A stretch of DNA of 60,562 bases from Fibrobacter sp. (GTDB lineage: Bacteria; Fibrobacterota; Fibrobacteria; Fibrobacterales; Fibrobacteraceae): the NCBI GenBank assembly GCA_017649565.1, contig JAGCGO010000040.1, positions 1 to 60,562 of the forward strand. The letters are read 5' to 3'. The position numbers were made by a program, and so were the translations under genes. The notes beneath the pieces were generated by a model. It saw nothing but the letters and a program-made list of their open reading frames with translations. It was not told the DNA's origin and did no database searches. Positions 43,885-51,709 of the stretch are shown piece after piece. Positions within the stretch are counted from its first letter, which is position 1. Every line of letters begins with the position of its first letter.

Positions 43885-46800
43885 ATGAGTTTCTGGAATA
43901 GAAAAAAAGAGAAGGTTCAGGGAAAGTATAAAGAAATTCCTTTCCAGCATTTGGCACCGATTGACACGGTGGATGACAAGACCACATTCGATGCTCTTGA
44001 TTATGCACTATCACAAAAAAACATCCATAATATCGCATTGACCGGAAATTATGGAGCTGGGAAAAGCTCTATTCTAGAGAGTTATATTAAACGAAACAAA
44101 AGGAAGAATGATTTTTTGAAGATTTCTCTTGCCACATTTGCAGTAGAGAATAAAGATGAAAATGCGAATCAAGAAAATGTGACCACAATCAGTGAAGCCA
44201 ATCAAAAAGCGAAAGAGGATGATTGCACAGAAGCGCGCGAAACAAAGAATTCTAAGGGCGAATTTCCTGAAACAATTCTACAGAAAATAGAAAAAAGCAT
44301 ATTGCAGCAAATCTTGTATCGTAAATCAGGAATAAAATTACCAAATTCTCGTTTTATCCGCATAAAAAGAACAAATAAGATAGATGTCATTATTACAGAA
44401 ATTGTTGTCCTGGCTTTATTTTTTGTATCTAATTATTTTATACACGGAAAAATTTGGGAATACATTTGCAAACCAATGTCAATCCCTTTAAAATGGGACT
44501 CCATTGCGCTTTCAATTTCTCTATTGTTCGCTCTGTTCTTGTTTCTTTATAAAGTAATTTTATTTGCAAAAAGACTTCGTATAGCAAAGCTATGCTTTAA
44601 TAATGCTGAAATTGAATTTAAGGGATGCGAAAATGAGGAGTCACTACTTAATAAATATTTAGATGAACTGCTCTACTTTTTTGAGGTGACAAAGTATAAA
44701 GTCGTTGTCTTTGAGGACTTAGACCGTTTTAACAATACTGAAATATTCATAAAACTTAGAGAATTAAACACTCTTCTTAATAATTACGAAAAAATTAATC
44801 GTAAAATTCTTTTTGTTTATGCTTTGCGAGATGAAGTTTTCAGGGATAGCTCAAGGACAAAATTCTTTGATTTTATCATTCCCGTTATTCCTGTAATCAA
44901 CAATCAAAATTCTAGCGATGTATTGTATAATTATTGGATGCAAAATAGAGCGAGCGCATTCGGAAAAATAGATGAAAATTTTCTTCAAGATATTGGTTTG
45001 TATGTAGATGACATGCGCCTGTTAATAAATAGTATTAATGAATTTAAAATATATGATCAGAGAATTAATGAAGAAGATTATGAAATAGCATCTGAAAATA
45101 CCGACAAAAAAGTGTGTTACGATAGAAATAAAATTTTCGCTTTAGTATTATATAAAAATCTTTACCCTAGCGATTTTGCCCTCCTTGCTCAAAACGAAGG
45201 AGATTTATATAGTATTTTACAAAAAAGAAAAGATGTTGCCAAAAATGGATCCGAACAGATAGAACGAGAAATACAAATACTTGAAAATGAAATTCAAGAA
45301 ATAGAGCATCAAATAGATTTGGACAAAAAGGAATTACGAATTATATACATATCAAAAATTTTTTCTAAAAAACCCGACAATTGCTATATCGCTCTTAATG
45401 CAGACGATTTTACTTCTGATGAAGAATTTGATAAAATAAAAAAGAATGCGTCGTTAGAGTGTCTTCAATACGCACGACGTAATGATTATTATGGCACCTG
45501 GAGTTATGAAAAATCTTTATTTTCATACAATTTTTCAAATATAGAAAAAGAGATTGATTCAAAATACTCATACGATAAGCGTGAAGAAATGATAAAATCT
45601 AAAGCTGATGGTAAATTAAATGTTTTAAAGCGTCATCTAAAAGAAAAAAAATCTGATATATCTGAGATTAGCAATAAAAGTGTTAAAGAATTGCTAGAAA
45701 CTATTGCACCTGAAAGTTTTACAGGCCATCTAAAAAAGCAAAATAAAAAATTTAATGATTTTATTATTTATCTGTTAAGACACGGATATATTGATGAAAA
45801 TTATTCTGAATATATTTCAAATTTTTATGCAAAATCATTGAGTGTTCATGAAAAACAGTATTTGCGTTTGATAAAGGATCAGCAGCCTCCATCTTTTGAA
45901 TTGATACTAAGCAATGTTAATAATGTAATCAATAGGATTAAGGATATTGAATGGAAATTACCTGCTGTTTTAAACAATTCCATGCTGTCTTATTTACTAA
46001 TTACAGATGATTGTCATTTGAAAGATTTTTTAGGAGCTTTGTGGAATTTTAAACTAACAAGTCACGATGATTTTTTCTTAAGCAAATTCAATGCAAGCCC
46101 AACTTGTTTGTCAAAATTGTATCAGGGATTGTATGAATTTTTAGGCCATGAAAATAGTTGGATTAATGTAATTTTTGACAATGAACATGTTGGCACATTG
46201 TATTATTTCTTTGTATATGTCGATTTTGAAAAAACAGAAGAAAATATATTGTCTTACTTGACAAAAGATTTATCCTTCTTGCATCGTGAAGATATAGACA
46301 AGAATACGGTTTCTTCAAAAATTAATTATTATAGTTTGAAATTTAATCTTTTGGAAGATACTGCAAAATACCCCGTCTATGATATCTTATTGGACAATGC
46401 CGCCTATATAATATCAAAGAAAAATATTGATATTATAATCAAACACGCAAATGGTGATGTTACTGAAGAATCTATCAAGGATTATTATACACAAATATCC
46501 AAATTAAAAAAAAAAAACATTAAGGCATATGTCGACCAGAATATTGACGTCTTTGTAAATGATATCGTTCTCTCAACAGGCGATTCAATGGCAGAAAGCA
46601 AAGAAGCCTTCATTGAATTGTTGAATGATGAAAATTTAGCGACTGAAACAAAAGCTAAACTAATTGAAAAGAATAATTGTGTAGTATCTGATATTACGCG
46701 AATCAAAGGGGCTGAAATCCAGCTTGCCGATGGTGATAATAAATCAATTGATATACGCAATTTATTGTATAAGCATAAGAAAGTAAGCCCGTCATGGGTA

Positions 46801-47679
46801 AACATCTATGAAATTTTCAAATACAACGGAAATAAATTAGATCAATGTCTGGTTGACTATTTAAATGACGAACAAATTGTCAACAAATTAATAGAAAGCA
46901 AACCTTTAGCAGATGAAGAAGTTGAAGAAAACAAAGGGAATCATGAAGTTGCATCTACTTTCTACAACAATGTATTAGTTGCGGAAAATTTGTCTTTATC
47001 AAGTTTTGCAACAATAATGGAAGTTTACCCTTGGTGTTACGAAGCAAAACAAAACAACATTGATTCCGACAAGTTGGATATAATCATTGAGTTAGGGAAA
47101 ATTTCTCTTTCATTTGACAACTATTCTAAAATAGGAAATAATTACTCATCCTTATTACCCAAATACATTAAAAAACATTTTGATGACTTTATTAACAAAT
47201 GGAGTGAGTTAAAAATTGTTATAGATATTAATGATCTTAAATTACTTTTGGATTGCAGCGAGTTAGATAAAGATCAAAAAACAAGATTGTTTAAGCTTCC
47301 ACTTGAGATATGGGGTTCAACAATATCCAAAGAAGATTATATCTGGCTAGGTAAAAAAATAATAGAGCTAAATATATCTCAAGAAATACAAGCTCCTGTT
47401 CTTCAAATACTTCGAAGTATCGATGATGAGAATGACTTGATAATAATCATTTGTTTGCAGGGAAAATATCATTATCTACGTAATAATGACATAATAAACA
47501 TAGTTAACAGCAAGATGGGAGAACCTTATCAATCTTGTGTTAAACGAGAAGGCAAACATGAAAAAATTCCGTATAGCAAACTAAACCAACAATTCTGCGC
47601 AGTATTAAGTGCAAAAGGAATAATATCGCGTTATCAGATTGAGGGCGACAAAATAAGAGTAATCCAAAGAAGGCCCTAG
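43885..47679 (+). CDS. YobI-like membrane P-loop NTPase, putative defence effector
   Basis: The 1264-residue protein has Walker A GNYGAGKS (54-61) and Walker B VVVFEDLDRF near residue 272. Two hydrophobic segments (about 171-190 and 205-230) between them suggest membrane attachment. The C-terminal 900 residues are helical and low in recognisable motifs, with a coiled coil around 450-480. The N-terminal layout fits the YobI-like P-loop NTPase group, related to KAP and STAND NTPases. The gene is far more AT-rich than its neighbours, a sign of transfer. It lies 23 bp after hsdS with AAGGAG 8 nt before the ATG. A defence role is inferred from the island context only. Confidence 0.7.
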   Translation: MSFWNRKKEKVQGKYKEIPFQHLAPIDTVDDKTTFDALDYALSQKNIHNIALTGNYGAGKSSILESYIKRNKRKNDFLKISLATFAVENKDENANQENVTTISEANQKAKEDDCTEARETKNSKGEFPETILQKIEKSILQQILYRKSGIKLPNSRFIRIKRTNKIDVIITEIVVLALFFVSNYFIHGKIWEYICKPMSIPLKWDSIALSISLLFALFLFLYKVILFAKRLRIAKLCFNNAEIEFKGCENEESLLNKYLDELLYFFEVTKYKVVVFEDLDRFNNTEIFIKLRELNTLLNNYEKINRKILFVYALRDEVFRDSSRTKFFDFIIPVIPVINNQNSSDVLYNYWMQNRASAFGKIDENFLQDIGLYVDDMRLLINSINEFKIYDQRINEEDYEIASENTDKKVCYDRNKIFALVLYKNLYPSDFALLAQNEGDLYSILQKRKDVAKNGSEQIEREIQILENEIQEIEHQIDLDKKELRIIYISKIFSKKPDNCYIALNADDFTSDEEFDKIKKNASLECLQYARRNDYYGTWSYEKSLFSYNFSNIEKEIDSKYSYDKREEMIKSKADGKLNVLKRHLKEKKSDISEISNKSVKELLETIAPESFTGHLKKQNKKFNDFIIYLLRHGYIDENYSEYISNFYAKSLSVHEKQYLRLIKDQQPPSFELILSNVNNVINRIKDIEWKLPAVLNNSMLSYLLITDDCHLKDFLGALWNFKLTSHDDFFLSKFNASPTCLSKLYQGLYEFLGHENSWINVIFDNEHVGTLYYFFVYVDFEKTEENILSYLTKDLSFLHREDIDKNTVSSKINYYSLKFNLLEDTAKYPVYDILLDNAAYIISKKNIDIIIKHANGDVTEESIKDYYTQISKLKKKNIKAYVDQNIDVFVNDIVLSTGDSMAESKEAFIELLNDENLATETKAKLIEKNNCVVSDITRIKGAEIQLADGDNKSIDIRNLLYKHKKVSPSWVNIYEIFKYNGNKLDQCLVDYLNDEQIVNKLIESKPLADEEVEENKGNHEVASTFYNNVLVAENLSLSSFATIMEVYPWCYEAKQNNIDSDKLDIIIELGKISLSFDNYSKIGNNYSSLLPKYIKKHFDDFINKWSELKIVIDINDLKLLLDCSELDKDQKTRLFKLPLEIWGSTISKEDYIWLGKKIIELNISQEIQAPVLQILRSIDDENDLIIIICLQGKYHYLRNNDIINIVNSKMGEPYQSCVKREGKHEKIPYSKLNQQFCAVLSAKGIISRYQIEGDKIRVIQRRP

Positions 47680-47753
47680 TATTTGAAGTTATTTACGGTT
47701 CTTGTATATAAAGACTCTTCTGCTGGTAGATTACTTATCAATAAAGGATTGCA

Positions 47754-48371
47754 ATGTCTAAAAAAAAGTTACAAGAAAACAGCACATCTCAATCCCAAGT
47801 TTTTGACCTTTTAGGCCGAGCCTTGTATACGTGCAATGTCATTGAGCTCCAATTGCGCTGGATGCACAAGCATGTTGGTGGCATTTGGACGGGCAAAACC
47901 CCAGAAGAGCTTTTGAAGTCTCTAAAAAAGGCAGTGGAGAAACAACAGAAAGACGACAAACGCCCTCTATGTCCCATAGGCCTAGATTTGATAGACGCTA
48001 TATATACTCCGCGAAATAACAAGGATTTTAAGACCGCAAAAAAGCAGCAACTTGGAGTTTTGAAAATCGACTACAAAATACAGTGCAAAGGACGACTCCT
48101 ACAGGCAACCGAAAAATTCAAGAAATTCATTGAAACTCGCAATTATCTAGTCCACTATTTTGCGAGAGATTACAATCTGGCAGAACCAGAATCACGCACA
48201 AAAGCCTACGACGACCTAAAAAAGAAGAGCAAAGTCATCAAGGATGCAGCAGAGTTCTTCAATGAAGATTACAATCTGATGAATCGAACTATACAAGATT
48301 TTTTAGCAAAATTACCGGAATCAATAAAAGTTCTTTCAAATAAAAATTCAAAATGTCAAATTATATCTTAG
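47754..48371 (+). CDS. Small protein with HEPN-like RNase motif
   Basis: The 205-residue protein is mostly helical and Lys-rich. The only motif I see is Arg-x4-His in ETRNYLVHYF (Arg129, His134), the active-site pattern of HEPN RNases; HEPN domains are common in toxin and abortive-infection proteins. The region around it (KFKKFIETRNYLVHYFARDY) fits a HEPN helix. It starts 74 bp after the NTPase gene on the same strand, so the pair could form a two-gene defence module. The RNase activity is inference from one motif. Confidence 0.55.
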   Translation: MSKKKLQENSTSQSQVFDLLGRALYTCNVIELQLRWMHKHVGGIWTGKTPEELLKSLKKAVEKQQKDDKRPLCPIGLDLIDAIYTPRNNKDFKTAKKQQLGVLKIDYKIQCKGRLLQATEKFKKFIETRNYLVHYFARDYNLAEPESRTKAYDDLKKKSKVIKDAAEFFNEDYNLMNRTIQDFLAKLPESIKVLSNKNSKCQIIS

Positions 48372-48421
48372 CGAGAATGTATATTTAAGGAATAGAGGAA
48401 TAAATAGAAACAGAGTAGCAC

Positions 48422-48609
48422 ATGTCTAAGATAACGGTTAAAAATACAGATATTACAAATGACGCTCGTGCTGCAGATATCATCAAAAATGGTTGCGCAA
48501 CCGTTATACAATAGAATTTCTTGGCACATGAGAAACGATTCATAATCCCGATTTTAAAGTGGACGAATATGACCACTTTAGAAAAGAGGCTGGTTTAAAC
48601 GAAATTTAG
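48422..48609 (+). pseudogene. Decayed KilA-N domain gene
   Basis: The start MSKITVKNTDIT matches the beginning of KilA-N proteins of mobile elements. After an internal loss the frame shifts (at about 48490) to WLRNRYTIEFLGT, then a TGA replaces the expected Trp codon (48529-48531), and the same frame continues ETIHNPDFKVDEYDHFRKEA to a TAG at 48607. A deletion, a frameshift and a nonsense change together mark it as broken. Only a 30-codon open frame (48422-48514) remains. It is a relic of phage or plasmid DNA in the island. Confidence 0.75.
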
Positions 48610-48631
48610 ACGAGAATTTTGAAATTTAACC

Positions 48632-49006
48632 ATGTCTACGATACTTCTTTCTATTAAGCCGGAATACACAAACCGGATACTCGAAGGCTCAAAGAAATTT
48701 GAGTTCCGCAGGAGCGTCGCCAAACGCAAAGTTGATCGAATTCTGATTTACTCAACCGCTCCGGAAATGAAAGTGGTTGCGATGGTTGAAGTTCTTGGCG
48801 TGGAAAAAGATTCGCCCAAGAATCTGTGGCAAAAGACCCATGCAAATGCAGGGATTTCTCGTCCGAAGTTCATGAATTACTTCGCAAACCGTTCTGTTGC
48901 GTATGCGTATAAGCTTGGGGCGTTGCAAAAGTTCGACAAGCCGAAGACTCTGGCGGAATACGGAATTACAGCCGCTCCGCAATCCTTCGTGTATGTAGAA
49001 GGATAG
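48632..49006 (+). CDS. ASCH/PUA-like domain protein
   Basis: The 124-residue protein begins STILLSIKPEYTNRILEGSKKFEFRR, the typical opening of ASCH-type (PUA-like) domains with a strand, a loop and a conserved Lys/Glu/Arg cluster. ASCH domains bind RNA or nucleotides, and some are RNases. There is no signal peptide. It stands alone after the KilA-N relic. The exact role is unknown. Confidence 0.6.
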   Translation: MSTILLSIKPEYTNRILEGSKKFEFRRSVAKRKVDRILIYSTAPEMKVVAMVEVLGVEKDSPKNLWQKTHANAGISRPKFMNYFANRSVAYAYKLGALQKFDKPKTLAEYGITAAPQSFVYVEG

Positions 49007-49039
49007 TGTCCTTTAAATTTCGTTTTATCTGAATTTTTA

Positions 49040-49177
49040 TCGCCGACAAAACTCAAACGTCGGCGACAAATCGGCGATAAATCAAGAAAACGGCGACAAA
49101 TCGGCGACAACTTTGAAAAACGGCGATAAATGTGGCGATAACCCACAAAAATGGCGATAAAAGGTGGCGATAAAAAA
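49040..49177. repeat. GGCGAYAAA-type short repeat block
   Basis: The bases GGCGACAAA or GGCGATAAA recur about ten times in 140 bp, in part as TCGGCGACAAATCGGCGA. No gene is convincing here. Together with 49178-49432 this is the largest gene-free stretch in the window (about 425 bp). The remainder holds a possible sigma-54-type promoter (49318-49333) and a sigma-70-type promoter (49390-49418). Confidence 0.7.
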
Positions 49178-49317
49178 TGAATTGCGAAATAAGCCCGACC
49201 CAGTGAGCCGTGGGAACGAACTGATTAAAACTTGATTAACCAGTGATTTAAGCGATTAATCACCCTATGTGTTTTCAATTAATTAGCGTTTTCCGCATGA
49301 AAAAGGCATTTCCTGTT

Positions 49318-49333
49318 TGGCATGATTCTTGCA
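49318..49333 (+). promoter_or_regulatory. Candidate sigma-54 promoter
   Basis: TGGCATGATTCTTGCA has the GG-N10-GC core and both flanks of the sigma-54 consensus (TGGCAC-N5-TTGCA), with one mismatch. It would start transcription about 90 bp before the toxin gene at 49433. No sigma-54 factor or activator is visible in this window, so chance is possible. Confidence 0.35.
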
Positions 49334-49389
49334 AATATAGAGGCGATGCGACAAAGGGGTTTTATTCCTTCGTTGTATTGTAATATGTA

Positions 49390-49418
49390 TTGACAGACGT
49401 ATATACATAATCTATATT
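49390..49418 (+). promoter_or_regulatory. Candidate sigma-70 promoter of the toxin-antitoxin pair
   Basis: TTGACA, a 17-bp spacer and TATATT give a near-consensus promoter whose -10 ends 14 bp before the toxin ATG. The spacer contains the palindrome GTATATAC, where an antitoxin could bind and repress. Initiation at the usual distance would leave little room for the AGAGGG ribosome site, so the transcript may be nearly leaderless. Confidence 0.5.
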
Positions 49419-49432
49419 AAAGAGGGTAATAG

Positions 49433-49675
49433 ATGAATATTACAAAACACGCTTTTGAGAGAATGCGTGAAAGAGGCTTTACTGTAGAGATGCTTGGGCG
49501 GTTCCTACGGAAAAAGAACTTGAGACGGGATTCTTCAGGAAAAGAGGGTGTGTCAAAAATTACTGCCGAAGTTGACAATCAGTTTTGGACGATTATTGTT
49601 ACGGACGATTTGACGACTTTGATAACAGTAAGGAGAGCTCATGAAGACGAGGTGCAAGATGCAAAAGAAAACTAA
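49433..49675 (+). CDS. Probable toxin of a toxin-antitoxin pair (DUF4258/RelE-like)
   Basis: The 80-residue protein opens with ITKHAFERMRERGFTVEML, the His-x3-Arg-Met-x2-Arg-Gly pattern of DUF4258 and related small RelE-superfamily proteins. Short beta strands follow (ITAEVDNQFWTIIVTDD, LITVRRA). It is upstream of and overlaps by 35 bp a gene for a ribbon-helix-helix-like protein, a common toxin-first order. AGAGGG lies about 6 nt before the ATG. Activity as an RNase is inferred from the family, not seen. Confidence 0.6.
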   Translation: MNITKHAFERMRERGFTVEMLGRFLRKKNLRRDSSGKEGVSKITAEVDNQFWTIIVTDDLTTLITVRRAHEDEVQDAKEN

Positions 49676-49976
49676 GTTGCCCAGGGGCTTCAAACTGGTA
49701 GACGATATCTACCCCAAGACGGTTGTTGAAAAACTTGAAAAAGATACGAGCGTCAGGGATCCAATGACAATCTCCGGCGGTCACGAATCGGAGACTCTTG
49801 AAGAATCTATAGCCCGCATTAGGCGCGCCATTGCAGAGTCCAAGGAAGAAAAGAAGATGTACTCCATAAGGCTGAAGGTGAAAACCGTAGATGCGCTAAA
49901 ACGCAAGGCCGCCGCGGCAGGAATCCCTTACCAGACATACATGAATGCGGTGCTGGACATCGCAGCTTCGGCTTAA
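49641..49976 (+). CDS. Probable antitoxin with C-terminal ribbon-helix-helix (BrnA/CopG-like)
   Basis: The 111-residue protein has a basic start, an acidic middle (SETLEESIARIRRAIAES) and a C-terminal segment, YSIRLKVKTVDALKRKAAAA then GIPYQTYMNAVLDIAA, that fits a ribbon-helix-helix DNA-binding domain as in BrnA. The ATG at 49641 has GGAG 5 nt upstream and overlaps the toxin frame. The overlap implies coupled translation. Confidence 0.65.
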   Translation: MKTRCKMQKKTKLPRGFKLVDDIYPKTVVEKLEKDTSVRDPMTISGGHESETLEESIARIRRAIAESKEEKKMYSIRLKVKTVDALKRKAAAAGIPYQTYMNAVLDIAASA

Positions 49977-49984
49977 ACTCTACA

Positions 49985-50009
49985 AACCCGCTTGCTAAGC
50001 CAGCGGGTT
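49985..50009 (+). terminator. Hairpin after the toxin-antitoxin pair
   Basis: A perfect 8-bp stem (AACCCGCT / AGCGGGTT) with a 9-nt loop sits 8 bp after the antitoxin stop. It is followed by GCAATCAAAAA instead of a U-run, so termination on this strand is uncertain. Confidence 0.45.
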
Positions 50010-50048
50010 GCAATCAAAAACAGGGCTATTTGAATTTTTTCTAAATTT

Positions 50049-50085
50049 GGGGCGCAAGGAGTTACAGAACTTCAAAAAGCGCCCC
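50049..50085 (+). promoter_or_regulatory. Hairpin enclosing a ribosome-binding site, directly before rdgB
   Basis: A perfect 7-bp GC stem (GGGGCGC / GCGCCCC) with a 23-nt loop ends at the base before the rdgB ATG (50086). The loop holds AAGGAG (50056-50061), 24 nt upstream of the ATG, with no other good Shine-Dalgarno nearer. Folding would bring that site next to the start codon or block it, which suggests translational control. Confidence 0.5.
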
Positions 50086-50712
50086 ATGAAGCATCTTTTC
50101 GTCATCGCCACCGCCAGCAGCGGGAAAATCAGGGATTTCGCCCACATCCTGGGCACGGACCACTACGAATTCAAGACACTCAAGGACATCGGATTCGATG
50201 AAGAAATCATCGAAGACGGGAAATCATTTGCCGAAAACGCCATCATCAAGTCGAGCACCACGGCCCGCTGGCTCGCCAAGCGCGGCATCGAGGCGACCGT
50301 ACTCGCCGACGACTCCGGGCTCGAGGTTTTCGCCCTGAACGGCGAGCCGGGCATCTACAGCGCCCGCTACAGCGGCGGCCACGGCAACGACGACGAGAAC
50401 AACAACCTCCTGCTGAAAAAGCTCGAAGGGATTGCCGACCGCAAGGCACGCTACTTTTGCGCCCTCGCCTACCAGACCATCACCAAGGATGCCAGCGGGA
50501 ACCTCGCCATCAGCGAGCCCATCGTGTTCGAGGGGGAATGCCGCGGCGAAATCAACCACGCCCCCGTAGGCGACATGGGTTTCGGCTACGATCCGCTGTT
50601 TGTCCCCGACGGCGAAACGCGCACGTTCGCGCAGATGGAACTCGAAGAGAAAAAGCTCATCAGCCACCGCGGCAACGCCATCCGCGCACTGAAAAAGGCT
50701 CTCCACAAGTAA
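50086..50712 (+). CDS. rdgB: XTP/dITP (non-canonical purine NTP) pyrophosphatase
   Basis: The 208-residue protein cleans the nucleotide pool by hydrolysing dITP, XTP and ITP to the monophosphates and pyrophosphate. HAM1/RdgB signatures: FVIATASSGKIRDFAHIL at the start (the usual N in the A-T-x-N-x-x-K loop is S here), SFAENAIIKS, LADDSGLEV, GIYSARYSG, GFGYDPLFVP and SHRGNAIRAL near the C terminus. I chose the ATG at 50086 because the conserved family start follows directly; the open frame begins 26 codons earlier. It precedes the dus gene by 33 bp. Confidence 0.92.
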   Translation: MKHLFVIATASSGKIRDFAHILGTDHYEFKTLKDIGFDEEIIEDGKSFAENAIIKSSTTARWLAKRGIEATVLADDSGLEVFALNGEPGIYSARYSGGHGNDDENNNLLLKKLEGIADRKARYFCALAYQTITKDASGNLAISEPIVFEGECRGEINHAPVGDMGFGYDPLFVPDGETRTFAQMELEEKKLISHRGNAIRALKKALHK

Positions 50713-50745
50713 CGCGGGCAAAAGCGCCTACAACGGAACCGCGCC

Positions 50746-51705
50746 ATGCAAGTCCTGTTCGCCCCGCTGCAAGGTTACACCACAGGCATCTACCGCAAGG
50801 CTCATGCCGAAATCTTCGGCGGTGTCGACGCCTATTACGCGCCCTTCCTGCGGATGGAAAACGGCCGCCCCCGCGAAAAGGACCTGCGCGACTTCGATTT
50901 TATTGCCGGCGAGCACAATTTTATTGCCGGTGCAAAGACCGTGCCGCAGATTATCGCGAACAGCGTCGACGAATTCAGGACTCTCGCCGACGCCATCGTG
51001 CAAAAAGGGTTCACGGAAATTGACTTCAACATGGGATGCCCCTTCCCGATGCAGGTCAGCCGCCACCGCGGAGCCGGCCTGCTGAGCGACACGCAGACCG
51101 TCAAGGCAATCATGGACGAAATCGCGCGCCTCACGGCCAACGGTTCCGTAAAGTTTTCCGTCAAGATGCGGCTCGGGCAAGACTCCCCCGACGAAGCGTT
51201 CGCGCTGCTGCCCATCTTGAACGACGCCCCGCTCGCCCACATCACGCTCCACCCGAGGCTCGGCAGGCAGCAATACAAGGGCGCCATTGACTTTACCGCT
51301 TTCGTGCGGTTCTACGAGGAATGCCGCCACCCCCTCGTCTACAACGGCGACATCATGAGCGTCGGCCAGATTCGCAAGATGGAATCGGCCTACCCCAAGC
51401 TGGCAGGCATCATGATCGGGCGCGGGTTGCTCGCCCGCCCAAGCCTCGCAGCCGAATACAAGGCCGCAGCCGACGCAAGTACCATCAGCGAAAGGGACTT
51501 GCTGGGCAAAATCCTCGAGATGCACGGCAGGCTGTACGAACACGCGCGCAGCACCTACCAGGGCGACAGCCAGATTCTCTCGCACATCAAGAGTTTCTGG
51601 GAATACCTGGAGCCAAGCATCCCCAAGAAGGCCTTCAAGAAAATCAAGAAAGCAGGAAACCTGGGCGAATACGACGCTGCCGTCCAGTCGCTCGACATGG
51701 AGTAG
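50746..51705 (+). CDS. tRNA-dihydrouridine synthase family protein
   Basis: The 319-residue protein is an FMN/NADPH enzyme that reduces uridine to dihydrouridine in tRNA. Motifs: LFAPLQGYTTGIYRK (FMN-binding start), PQIIANSVDEF, IDFNMGCPFPMQVSRHRGAG with the active-site Cys of the GCP motif, FSVKMRLG, ITLHPRLGRQQYKG, VYNGDIMS, and IMIGRGLLARP. The His in the HPR segment should bind FMN. Most Dus proteins have 'DLNMGCP'; Phe in DFNMGCP is unusual. Which Dus subfamily this is cannot be told by eye. It is 4 bp from the next gene. Confidence 0.9.
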   Translation: MQVLFAPLQGYTTGIYRKAHAEIFGGVDAYYAPFLRMENGRPREKDLRDFDFIAGEHNFIAGAKTVPQIIANSVDEFRTLADAIVQKGFTEIDFNMGCPFPMQVSRHRGAGLLSDTQTVKAIMDEIARLTANGSVKFSVKMRLGQDSPDEAFALLPILNDAPLAHITLHPRLGRQQYKGAIDFTAFVRFYEECRHPLVYNGDIMSVGQIRKMESAYPKLAGIMIGRGLLARPSLAAEYKAAADASTISERDLLGKILEMHGRLYEHARSTYQGDSQILSHIKSFWEYLEPSIPKKAFKKIKKAGNLGEYDAAVQSLDME

Positions 51706-51709
51706 GCCG

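Noticed and set aside
48877..49146. 89-codon minus-strand gene across the repeat block
   Set aside because: The frame is generated by the GGCGAYAAA repeat (RRFLDLSPICRR-like repetition) and overlaps the ASCH-like gene.
49040..49177. CRISPR array
   Set aside because: Units are only about 9 bp, spacing is irregular and there are no unique spacers of constant length or cas genes.
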